Shown here: positions 28,038-36,494 of the stretch, piece after piece
Numbering within the stretch: position 1 is the first letter of the stretch
Layout: every line of letters starts with the position of its first letter
NCBI RefSeq assembly: GCF_038396755.1
Contig: NZ_CP149822.1
Location: 744,001 to 808,000, forward strand
Source: Chitinophaga pollutisoli
GTDB taxonomy: Bacteria; Bacteroidota; Bacteroidia; Chitinophagales; Chitinophagaceae
Reading direction: 5' to 3'
DNA length: 64,000 nt
The notes under the pieces: generated by a model
The model's input: only the letters and a program-made list of their open reading frames with translations
The model's database searches: none
What the model was told of the DNA's origin: nothing
Position numbers and translations under genes: made by a program

Positions 28038-28903
28038 ATGGAAATAGTTATGCAAAATGACATCAAAGAAATATACATTACGAAAACATCAGGCGAACGT
28101 GCGATTTTTGACAGTAATAAATTGAGACAATCATTGTCCAGGTCGGGAGCGACTTCCGAACAGGTTGAGGTTGTGATGCAAAAAGTGCAGGACATCCTCA
28201 AAGATGGAATGGCTACGCAGGATATTTACAGGACTTCTTTCAAATGGCTGAAAAAAATGTCCAAGTCTGTCTCCGCTCGTTATAACCTGAAAAAAGCGGT
28301 TATGGCGCTCGGCCCTACAGGTTTTCCGTTTGAAAAACTTACAGCAGCCATTTTGGAATCAATGGGATACAGCACCCAAACAGGAGTGATTGTCCCGGGA
28401 CATTGTGTAAAGCATGAAATAGATGTTATCGCTACAAAAGTGGAACACCATGTCATGGTTGAATGCAAGTTCCATAACCGACAGGGATTTGTAAGCGATG
28501 TCAAAATACCACTCTATATTCAATCAAGATTTCTTGACGTGGAAAAAAATGGCGGGACAGTGGTTGTCACGGCCCTCAGTTCCATCAAAGCTGGATAGTG
28601 ACAAACGGACGCTTTTCCGAGGATGCGATACAATATGGCAACTGCATGGAAATGCAATTGCTTGGGTGGGATTTTCCGAGGGGCAAAGGCTTTAAAGACC
28701 TTATAGATCGCGCGGGTCTTTATCCGGTTACCTGTCTGGTTACCCTAACGGAAAGAGACAAAAAATTCTTATTGGCAAATGATATTATTCTCTGTAAGTC
28801 CCTGTTGCAACATAGCGAAATATTAGATAAGCCGGGACTATCTGCTGCGAAGATCAGGTCTGTCGTTAATGAATGCCGTATGCTCTGCGAACCATCAAAA
28901 TAG
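28038..28903 (+). pseudogene. ATP-cone domain protein with Mrr-like nuclease domain, frameshifted
   Basis: The first frame (28038-28598) begins with an ATP-cone domain (ITKTSGERAIFDSNKLRQSL ... ARYNLKKAVMALGPTGFPFE), followed by an Mrr/PDDEXK-like part: KLTAAILESMGYSTQTG, HEIDVIA, HHVMVECKFHN. It ends early at 28598. Adding one A in the run 28543-28549 (7 As) gives DVEKKWRDSGCHGPQFHQSW then IVTNGRFSEDAIQYGNCM, joining the second frame and giving about 288 residues. ATP-cone proteins of this type sense nucleotides and cleave or bind DNA; the function in this family is not established. The E-x-K pair in VECKF looks intact. GAA AAA AAT reads as a -1 slippery site. Confidence 0.75.
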
Positions 28904-28911
28904 CACAAAAA

Positions 28912-29460
28912 ATGGATGTTATCAACCATAAAGAAATAAAAACAAACTGGTATGTAATTACAGGAGGCCCATGCACCGGAAAAACTACCGTGGTGGAACT
29001 GCTGGCAAAACGGGGATATGTGACGATTGCAGAACAGGCAAGACACTATATCGATACCCAAAAAATTGAAGGTAGAACAGTTGAAGAGGTAAGGAGTAAC
29101 AGAGAACAATTCCAGTTGGAAATACTGAATCTTCAGATCAGGGAGGAATCAACACTGGATGTTGCTAAAATTACTTTTTTGGATAGAGCACTTCCCGACG
29201 CTATGGCCTATTACGAGTTTCTTGGGCTGAAATATGACGATAGGCTTATTGCGATGTGCAAGAAATTTTGTTATCAGAAAGTATTCGTTCTGGACCGCCT
29301 TCCGTTAATCAATGATTATGCAAGAATGGAGGATGAACAAGAGCAGATTAGGATACATCATCTGATTATTGAGGTCTATAGCCGTTTCCCGTGTCCGGTC
29401 ATCCAGGTTCCCGTACTACCTCCTGATCAAAGGGTCGATTTTATCCTTCAGCATCTTTGA
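28912..29460 (+). CDS. AAA-type P-loop NTPase (AAA_28-like)
   Basis: 182 residues from the ATG at 28912, which follows the previous stop by 8 bases; a longer frame starts at 28873. Walker A is ITGGPCTGKTTVVELLAKRG. A later FLDRALPDAMAYYEFL contains the D-R pair typical of nucleotide/nicotinamide-kinase-like ATPases, and VFVLDRLPLINDYARMEDE follows. These P-loop proteins look like small-molecule kinases, but substrates are mostly unknown. It is placed directly behind the ATP-cone/Mrr gene in the metal operon; such pairs with metal pumps recur on Bacteroidota elements to my recollection. Confidence 0.82.
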   Translation: MDVINHKEIKTNWYVITGGPCTGKTTVVELLAKRGYVTIAEQARHYIDTQKIEGRTVEEVRSNREQFQLEILNLQIREESTLDVAKITFLDRALPDAMAYYEFLGLKYDDRLIAMCKKFCYQKVFVLDRLPLINDYARMEDEQEQIRIHHLIIEVYSRFPCPVIQVPVLPPDQRVDFILQHL

Positions 29461-29572
29461 GAAATATTCATTGGTTGCAGGATCAAATGAGATTATTGGG
29501 CTGTTCTTTTGTTGATTTCACAGGTGTGTGGGGTTTAAACATAAATATTGCAGGATTAACAATTCAGCTAAA

Positions 29573-29805
29573 ATGAGAAAGAACAAAAAAACGAATAGTA
29601 AAAAACCCGTTGCTCCGATCTATAGCATCAACAGGAAGTTGACACCTAAGCGGCGACCTAAAAAAAATGGTATTCTATTCTCAGGATAATAATCATCATA
29701 ATAGTGAGTGCAATACTTATTCTTGCAATTATAGCACAGGTGAGACACTATTACCTTCATGTTTCAGGTGAAGGGCACAAAAAAAAGTTTGAACAGCAAA
29801 AATAA
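29573..29805 (+). pseudogene. Small basic single-pass membrane protein, frameshifted
   Basis: From ATG 29573 a very basic N-terminus (MRKNKKTNSKKPVAPIYSIN) runs into GILFSG and a stop. Adding one A in the run 29660-29667 (8 As) continues as KKWYSILRIIIIIIVSAILI followed by LAIIAQVRHYYLHVSGEGH and a Lys-rich end, giving 77 residues with one membrane helix. The protein at 61962-62150 has the same plan (basic N-terminus, one membrane helix, His near the end). It lies between the NTPase and RteC genes. Function unknown. Confidence 0.5.
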
Positions 29806-29885
29806 GCTATGACCAAACCCGCATTATTATCCCGAATATTGATATACAACTGTTATCCTATTGTTTATTTAAAAATGAAAACTCA

Positions 29886-30716
29886 GTGATTGCGTATTGC
29901 CAAAAATTAGTAGCAGAGCTTGATGAGGAGGATAATAACTATTCCGTGGAAATAAGTGATCCAATCCTATTGTCCGAGAAGCTTATCGAAGTTACCTTAT
30001 TGAAAATTTCCAAGTTGAGAACATTTGTGAAAGAAAAGGGATTCGACAAGCCCGAAGATGAAATCCATTTCTTCAAAGAATTGAAGCCGAAGATCGTTTC
30101 AAAGCTGATATACTATAATGCTATCTATAAGATTGAAACCAGGCGGCCTTATGGAGGTGAACGAAGTATCAAAAAATATCTGAACAATGAACTTTCTAAA
30201 TTAAAAAGATTCTTCTACAACAATCTTGAGTTTTATAAATACTACAGAACCAACAGTAGTTATCTTGATCATAAGTATTTCATCAGGGGAAACTTTGATA
30301 TTAAATTGAATCTGGACACTTTCTTTTTCGAGTCAGATCAAACCTTTTCAACCTCCCACGATTACAAGGTTTCCAAGATCATTGCCAATGACCTGATACA
30401 AGTGTATTTAGAAGATCAGCTTTTAAGTATAAAAAGGTTTCCCGGCCTAAAGGAAAACAAGCCCCAAAAGGTTAAGTGGACAGCGAGTAAATCCGCATTG
30501 GTAGAACTCATATATGCTCTTTCTGCCTACGGCGCTTTTAATAACGGGACCAGCGACATTAAGATAATTTCAAGATTGTTTGAAACCATGTTTGATGTTG
30601 AATTAGGAGACATTTATCATACTTATTTAGAGATCAGGAACAGAAAGATAAATAAAGTTAAATTTATTGATGAACTGAAAGAAGAACTATTAAAAAGGAT
30701 GTCTGATCAGGCTTGA
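29886..30716 (+). CDS. rteC: RteC family regulator (first copy)
   Basis: 276 residues from a GTG at 29886. RteC proteins of Bacteroides conjugative transposons are winged-helix activators of the excision operon. Family features: EDEIHFFKELKPKIVSKLIY, then YNAIYKIE, HKYFIRGNFDI, STSHDYKVSKIIANDL and KWTASKSALVELIYALSAYG. It is about 40 percent similar by eye to the RteC at 36495. Position at the end of the metal operon suggests the operon was captured next to a mobility regulator. The N-terminus is uncertain because an out-of-frame ATG lies just upstream. Confidence 0.88.
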   Translation: MIAYCQKLVAELDEEDNNYSVEISDPILLSEKLIEVTLLKISKLRTFVKEKGFDKPEDEIHFFKELKPKIVSKLIYYNAIYKIETRRPYGGERSIKKYLNNELSKLKRFFYNNLEFYKYYRTNSSYLDHKYFIRGNFDIKLNLDTFFFESDQTFSTSHDYKVSKIIANDLIQVYLEDQLLSIKRFPGLKENKPQKVKWTASKSALVELIYALSAYGAFNNGTSDIKIISRLFETMFDVELGDIYHTYLEIRNRKINKVKFIDELKEELLKRMSDQA

Positions 30717-30850
30717 TAATCAGGATCGAATTGGAGCATGCGAAAATCATAATGCAATTGCACTTTTTAAGAGCTTAATGGCATTGTATTTGTTTCCTTT
30801 ATAATATCGTAGAATGTAAGCAAATAGTAATCACATTAAACTTAAATGTT

Positions 30851-31048
30851 ATGAACAGCGAAGAACAAAAAAAGGAATCACACAAACATCCTGAACACCA
30901 CGAACATCAGGAGCACCATCCGCACAAGGAGCATCACGAGGGTAAAGAACATGCCAATGAGATGGAACATCATAAAGAAAAAGAGCACCACCCAGAGGAT
31001 GAGCACCATGATGAGAAAGAGCATCACGATAAAAACAAACAAAAGTAG
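30851..31048 (+). CDS. Histidine-rich small protein
   Basis: 65 residues with 19 His, mostly as HH pairs separated by charged residues (EHHEHQEHHPHKEHHEGKEH). It has no signal peptide or Cys. Such a composition strongly suggests buffering of Ni, Zn, Co or Cu ions in the cytoplasm. It lies 134 bases after RteC and ends 10 bases before a strong terminator, so it is the last gene of the plus-strand metal region. Confidence 0.8.
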   Translation: MNSEEQKKESHKHPEHHEHQEHHPHKEHHEGKEHANEMEHHKEKEHHPEDEHHDEKEHHDKNKQK

Positions 31049-31057
31049 ATCAACATG

Positions 31058-31096
31058 AAAATTAGACTGAACAAAAAGAGTCAGTCTAATTTTTTT
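31058..31096 (+). terminator. Rho-independent terminator closing the metal operon
   Basis: AAATTAGACTGA (about 31059-31070) pairs with TCAGTCTAATTT (31081-31092) around a 10-base loop, followed by Ts and CTAT. The A-tract on the other side makes it bidirectional, which suits the convergent TonB receptor gene ending at 31171. Confidence 0.88.
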
Positions 31097-31170
31097 CTAT
31101 CTTAACTCCTCTTCCAATAGTAAAAATTAGGAGGCGTTTCTAACGCTCTTTACCTGCGGAGAAAATAGCT

Positions 31171-33177
31171 TTAGAAGCTCCATATCAGATTTATAAAAAA
31201 GTTTCTACCAATTCTAGGAATTCTGTTCCAATCCGCAAAAGTTGTATAGTTACGATCCAATAGGTTCTCCACCCCTGTTTTCAAAGTAAGTGCTTGTGCG
31301 CCATTAAATTTAAAGCGATTGGCGAAAGAAATATTAAAGACAGCGTAGGCAGGCAAACCTTTTTCTCCAAACTGAGGGTTGTAACGTGTATGGCTGGAAG
31401 AGCCGTTGATTGACGCATCAGCGGAGAAGGATTTTCTGGCAAATGTTATAACCGAATTATAGGTAAAGGGCTGCATCAAGGGTAATAACAGACCATTTTC
31501 GCCTGTACCTCTCCGATATCCCAATTGGCCGGTCCATAGAAACTCCTTTGTAATTTGGTACCCTAAGTCAATGGAAGTATTGAGGATGGTAGCGTATTTT
31601 AGCTGTTCGTATACTTTTACCCCATAGGCACCAATTGTCATTACGCTCAGGCCGTTTCTTGGTCTGCCTAAAATGTAATCATCTATATAGAAGTACGAAC
31701 CATTAATTTTGGCCGTAAAGGCTGCTTTCTGATAAGCTAGACTTGCATTGACACTTGCGGATTTTTCATTACGCATATCAGGGTTGCCGATGTAATCAAA
31801 TCGGTCAAAACTGTTGAAAAGATAGAAGCCGTAACCTTCTGATACACTCGGGGCACGCTCTCCATAAGCCGCACCAAAAGTATAGATCCAATTAGCGGCA
31901 TCATGTCTAACGGAAGCTGAAAGCCTTTTCAGTAACCGGGTTTTGCTACCGGGCATCTCAGGATAAAATATCCTTAAGCTTTGCAGTCCAAATTGATTAT
32001 CGATGTTATTATGATGTACCGCCAGTCCTGCGCTGAATGCTGCATTCCATTTATCAGATAGCGCATACTTGTCTTCAATGAAGAGGTCTCCGTAATAGGT
32101 CTGTACTCCCGGCCACGTCAGCATGAACATATCTTTTTCGTTTGGTGTATTTGAAAACATGGTCATCTCAGCTAATGATTTATTATAATGGCCACTGAGG
32201 TTAGCCTTCCAGTCATGGCGGTTAGAAGTTCCCTGCAACATCGAATAAAAGCCAGCAGTCTTACTCCATCCTGGCATATCCATTCTAATGGGTACGTTGG
32301 GCCGTTCAGTATCGTCCATGACATGTGTGACATCATTGTAATAAATCTTGCTTTGCCATTGAGATATCAGCGGCGATATGTGATGACGGGTGTAGGAGAC
32401 TGAACCAATAAGTGCTTTGGCAAGGGAAACATCCATGGGTAATGCGGGGTAACCTACATCTACTGCCTTGTCATAGATCAATGACGCCTCTATTTGTTGG
32501 TGTTTTTTTATTTTATAACCAGCCTGTGCTGATATATTGTATTTGGTAAACTGTGAGTACTGTATCTCCTGACCGCCCCCTGCACGATAATTACCTGCGT
32601 CCCGTATGGTGAAGTCTACGTCTGTGAAGAATTTAGGATGTGAGTAATTCAGAGATCCTCCTACTATTTTTTGTTTATTGTTAGTCTCAAATCCGGTAAA
32701 AGCCATGCCGTTCAATGCGCTCTGACCAAATGAACCTTTTTTTCTGACAAGATCCAGGGTTCCGGCGATTGTTGATCCACCCGTTGAACTGGCCGATCCG
32801 CTGTGGATGGTCGCTCCTGCCAGATTGGTAACCTCAACATACGAAGTAATGGGGTCCATCTTGTCGGTGCAGGCAGCGTAGATCCTCATGCCATCAATGG
32901 TGATGACGCTGCGTTCTGTAGCCATGCCGTTCAGAAAGGGTTCCCAGGCATAGCTGCCCCGTCTGATCATATTAACCATACTCGACTTTCCCAGGTAATG
33001 GTCCAGTGTTGCCAGAGGCTTGGTTGTGTTATCTTTTAGGTTGCGTTGGGCTATAACGATAACCTCCTGTAACTGTTCGGATCGGAGTGAATCCTGTCTC
33101 CGTGTTGTATCTGTCTGGGAAAAACCTTTCCCTGACCACAACACCATTGTTATGATAATTATGAATGATCGATACAT
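31171..33177 (-). CDS. TonB-dependent outer-membrane receptor, copper (OprC/NosA) type
   Basis: 668 residues: signal peptide (MYRSFIIIITMVLWSGKGFS), plug domain with a TonB-box-like LQEVIVIAQR, and a 22-strand type barrel ending in an aromatic residue (NLIWSF). The plug reads VITIDGMRIYAACTDKMDP, placing Cys 103 and Met 107 in a CxxxM arrangement. In Pseudomonas OprC a CxxxM motif with a further His/Met site binds copper. Other OprC/NosA-like signs are SYVEVTNLAGATIHSGSASS and GGSTIAGTLDL. Probably imports copper rather than a siderophore. The gene follows a Met/His-rich lipoprotein gene (now IS-interrupted) on the same strand. Confidence 0.85.
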   Translation of the reverse strand: MYRSFIIIITMVLWSGKGFSQTDTTRRQDSLRSEQLQEVIVIAQRNLKDNTTKPLATLDHYLGKSSMVNMIRRGSYAWEPFLNGMATERSVITIDGMRIYAACTDKMDPITSYVEVTNLAGATIHSGSASSTGGSTIAGTLDLVRKKGSFGQSALNGMAFTGFETNNKQKIVGGSLNYSHPKFFTDVDFTIRDAGNYRAGGGQEIQYSQFTKYNISAQAGYKIKKHQQIEASLIYDKAVDVGYPALPMDVSLAKALIGSVSYTRHHISPLISQWQSKIYYNDVTHVMDDTERPNVPIRMDMPGWSKTAGFYSMLQGTSNRHDWKANLSGHYNKSLAEMTMFSNTPNEKDMFMLTWPGVQTYYGDLFIEDKYALSDKWNAAFSAGLAVHHNNIDNQFGLQSLRIFYPEMPGSKTRLLKRLSASVRHDAANWIYTFGAAYGERAPSVSEGYGFYLFNSFDRFDYIGNPDMRNEKSASVNASLAYQKAAFTAKINGSYFYIDDYILGRPRNGLSVMTIGAYGVKVYEQLKYATILNTSIDLGYQITKEFLWTGQLGYRRGTGENGLLLPLMQPFTYNSVITFARKSFSADASINGSSSHTRYNPQFGEKGLPAYAVFNISFANRFKFNGAQALTLKTGVENLLDRNYTTFADWNRIPRIGRNFFINLIWSF

Positions 33178-34078
33178 GATAAAAAAAATAGGTACGATAC
33201 CGGCAGAAAGCGAAGTCTCTGCCCGGATCGTTACGCACTTTTAGAGAATGTTAGAATTCCAACTCAAAATAAATACTGCTACCTTCGTTTGTTTCCGTTA
33301 CTTTCTCCCCCTTTATCACAGTACCAATCGAATCAAGTAACTGTAAATTGATTTTCCAGTACCCTGTCATCGTAAGGCTTAATTTGCCTTGATACATTTT
33401 GTCTGTCCCCTGTACCAGATCTGTATTGTTTGGCGAACTGTGGTTGGCCATACCGGGCATTCTCGGGTCTATTACAATTTTGAAGTCGTCCACTACAGGA
33501 AAATTCATCATCCCATCCATACGGTACAGCACGGCTTTCATATCATTAATGGCAACCTTAGGAGCTGTTGGCTCTACCATGGCCAATATATACCGTTTGC
33601 TGTCACTGCCCTGAAAAGATTCAACTACCCGTCTGTTTGCTTCAACTACCGATATTCTGTCTTTAATCGTATAATCCTTACCATTTATAGAATAGTTCAG
33701 GTTCAGTTCCCAATATTCGCTTTCACTTCCCGCCATCTGGAAGACAATAAAGCCCATGTAGGTAGATGTTGAATTTTTGGCTTTGCTTATCGCCGAATAT
33801 GGACAGGAATGTTTCATGCTCATCATATTCATTTCCGGAATCCAGAATGCCGTGGCGTTATCGATTGTTGTGCCATCTGTATTTTTGATCTGAAAAAAGA
33901 TGTTATTGAAGCCTGTTTGTAATTTTCCATTGAGGGTATACAATTCCACCTTATGTGTTGTATTGGATAACGTTGTTACCAATTTCAGGCCGTTAAGTTC
34001 ATTCTCAATAATGGGATTATCATCTTTAGAACAGGAAGTAAGGAAGCTGCCCGCAATTATAATAAGAAAGTATTTTAA

Positions 34079-35535
34079 CTCTACTTTGTCAAATTTAGTT
34101 CTTTGAATTTTTTAGGGACGAAACGCACGCCGGACACGGAATTCACGTAATTTAGCGGTCAGAAAAAAGACACACCCCACGAGTAGAAACCCACGGGGTG
34201 TAAATAAAAAAACTATGGGACGAAAATATATAATTTCCGACTCGTAGAGAGTCGGTTATTGAATTTTCTTCTCCGTTTTGAGTTTCTTTTTTCACACTTA
34301 CCCGTAAGGTATCGGGCAATGCCCTGGTTTATTTAAAGGGTCTGCTCCTTTGCCGTCGCCGCAATTGTCAGCAGATGGCCATGGAACTTCAGGAGTCGAA
34401 TCAACAACGCTTACATCATTTTATCGCCCAGTCTAAATGGAACGTCCGCCAGGTCATGGATGTAGTAACCCTGCAGTTTTGGAAACTTATCGAATCACTG
34501 GGGCTTACAGAAGACAGTTGTCTTATTATCGATGAAGCCGGAAATCCTAAAAAAGGACGTCATTCGGCGGGTGTAAAACGTCAATATTGTGGTCAGGTAG
34601 GTAAAATCGAGAATTGTCAGGTAGGTGTTTTTGGTGCTTTGTGTGCTGGTTCGCTAGTGAATCTGGTGCAAGCCTCTTTATTTGGAACAGCCACCAATGG
34701 TAGTAAGATTGAACAAGCTAAAAGCATCATCCGGCATGTAATGAAGGAACTGAAACTACCTGTTCGCTGGATTAGCTTTGACGCTTTTTATGGCCGGGAT
34801 GCTGCACTGCTGGCGGATTTGATTAAAAATGACATTGAGTTCGTAGCGGATGTTCAGGATAACCTTCAAATCTGGCTCGAGGCTTTTCAAATGCGCATTC
34901 CAGTTCAGCAGCCGGGTGCTAGAGGTCGCAAATCGAAGCTTGCAAAACCAAACCGACCTTCCGTCTCCATTAAGGCATATGCCGCGAGTTTGTTACCAAC
35001 ACAATGGAAATTTATTACCGTGCGTCATCAAAGCGGTGGTAAAAAATTACAGGCCTGGTTCCATTCCAGAGATATCTATATTTTAAATCCATTGACCAAT
35101 CGTAAGCAACTGGTAACGCTATTGATCAGGGAAGACAAAGATGGAACCATAAAATACAGTTTTTGTCATTGCCCGGGATCCTCGTTACAGGAATTAGCTT
35201 ACCGGCAATGCAAACGTTACTTTATAGAAAAGGCCTTCCGGGAAGGAAAAAAGAACTGGGGTTGAACCAATATCAGACAAGAAGTGAAGAAAGCTGGCTA
35301 AAACATATGGCCATGATTATGCTGGCACAATTATTCTTAAACCAGGAAAAAATAGTTCACTATGAAAAAGAAAAATTATGGCTGACAACACAAGATGTTT
35401 TACAAACCATCAAATCGTCGCTTCATTTTGTAAAAAGGACCATCGAAGATTTATTAGATTACATCCTATCGAAACAACCGCCAGACAAGCGTTTGGTAAG
35501 AAACTCTCTGTATTTACGAATGTGACAAAATAGAG
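34079..35535 (+). mobile_element. IS701-family insertion sequence
   Basis: 1457 bases bounded by imperfect inverted repeats: left CTCTACTTTGTCA (34079-34091), right TGACAAAATAGAG (35523-35535), one mismatch in 13. TTAA flanks both ends (34075-34078 and 35536-35539), a 4-base target duplication that fits the YTAR targets of IS701-family elements. The element encodes one DDE transposase, now interrupted. It splits a lipoprotein gene exactly after codon 7. Confidence 0.92.
34215..35525 (+). pseudogene. IS701-family DDE transposase, multiply interrupted
   Basis: The longest frame, 34375-35265, holds the catalytic core: LIIDEAGNPKKGRHSAGVKR then QYCGQVGKIENCQVGVFGAL (first Asp in IDE), and later RWISFDAFYGRD (second Asp) and YFIEKAFREGKK (Glu). 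Reading on requires one more A in the run 35247-35252, which restores AFREGKKELGLNQYQTRSEE and the tail to 35525. Upstream, ALVYLKGLLLCRRRNCQQMA is open before the ATG at 34375, but the N-terminus from ATG 34215 (MGRKYIISDS) meets TAG and at least one frame change, including a T-run of 6 at 34287-34292. The gene is therefore probably inactive, or the sequence has base errors here. Confidence 0.8.
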
Positions 35536-35787
35536 TTAATATTTTTAGAGTATTCATTTTCTGAAATTTTTTATTGTTAACTACGTTTAGCTGGAATCGG
35601 ATGTATTCCAACTGAAATTTATTTTACCGGGCATACCAGATCAAATAACCGCAAAAAGTTATGAGCTATCTGCACGCCGCAAAAAGATAGGTTTGACTGC
35701 TGTCTAATCGTAATGCCGCATACCATTAGCATTCAGAACAAAGAAAGTTCTGGAATCTAAACAGCAACCACACCTAGTGCTATAGAA

Positions 35788-36183
35788 TTATATGGATGTA
35801 AAATATTCCGGAGGTTTGTCATTCCTCATAGTGAACAGGAATGAATATAAACTTTGATTGCTCAAAGGATGTTTCCTTTTTACCTCTTCAAACTTTTCCG
35901 GTCTGGAAGGATAGGTAAATACAGGTTGGGGATAGTAGAGCACCTCTGATTGCAGCTGTTTCAATACTTTTGCTGCCTCTTCTTCTTTCTGTTCTTTAAG
36001 CATTTTGGCTAGCTTACATTTCCCATTACACTTGAGTTGAGGTCGGTTTTGGTTTTCACAAAACAGGCTGATGAAAAGAGCAGTATCGTACTGATAAATA
36101 ACATACAACAGATTGTTCCTCATAATTCCAAAAAGCATTATGAAAATCAAGAACGGGATTGCTATCTTATGGAGATTTGCCAA
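35788..36183 (-). CDS. Small membrane protein with CxxxC motif, copper-locus associated
   Basis: 131 residues. One N-terminal membrane segment (IAIPFLIFIMLFGIMRN), followed by ISLFCENQNRPQLKCNGKCKLAKML, quoted here as FCENQNRPQLKC and NGKCKLAK, then an acidic helical segment and a Tyr/Pro-rich end. Short proteins of this type (a helix followed by CNGKCxL) often accompany TonB receptors in Bacteroidota; the function is not known. It is the first gene of the minus-strand cluster with the lipoprotein and the copper-type receptor. The Cys residues could bind copper. Confidence 0.7.
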   Translation of the reverse strand: MANLHKIAIPFLIFIMLFGIMRNNLLYVIYQYDTALFISLFCENQNRPQLKCNGKCKLAKMLKEQKEEEAAKVLKQLQSEVLYYPQPVFTYPSRPEKFEEVKRKHPLSNQSLYSFLFTMRNDKPPEYFTSI

Positions 36184-36379
36184 TTATTTAGTATGAAAAT
36201 TGCAACGAATGCAAAGGTAAAAAATTTCATCCTTAAAACCTTGGCATAATATAAATTGCACCACTTCGATGCCACATGTCAACGCCGGGATTTTCAGTAT
36301 TAAACCTTCTATTGTCGAAAATAGGATAACCGGATACACTGCTGGCAACGTGTGTGTACTAGCTAGAACTTAGTATATA

Positions 36380-36409
36380 ATTCCCCAAGTTGGGTTCTAC
36401 TTGGGGAAT
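36380..36409. terminator. Perfect inverted repeat, bidirectional terminator or operator
   Basis: ATTCCCCAAGT (36380-36390), an 8-base loop TGGGTTCT, then ACTTGGGGAAT (36399-36409), followed by ATTTTCG. An 11-pair perfect stem between the divergent gene at 36183 and RteC at 36495. Because no gene ends nearby, it may be a leader hairpin or a regulator site rather than a true terminator. Confidence 0.55.
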
Positions 36410-36494
36410 ATTTTCGTTTATAATTATAATTTTTGTTATTTAATTAGGAAAGTTTCAACTATCAGGTTTGCTAATCCTACAAAAATTATGAACT

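Larger units (their letters stand above)
33251..35557 (-). pseudogene. Met/His-rich copper-type lipoprotein gene split by an IS701-family element
   Basis: The main part lies at 33251-34074 and the first codons at 35536-35557. Removing the element and one TTAA copy gives an open frame MNTLKILKYFLIIIAGSFLT followed by SCSKDDNPIIENELNG, a perfect lipoprotein signal, then the 243-residue body. The body has two YtkA/FixH-like halves. Metal-type motifs are WIPEMNMMSMKHSCPYS and DPRMPGMANHSSP. It sits directly upstream of the copper-type TonB receptor, so it is likely a periplasmic or surface copper-binding partner. As it stands the gene lacks its signal peptide and start; translation from TTG 33982 would leave a cytoplasmic protein. 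Confidence 0.85.
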
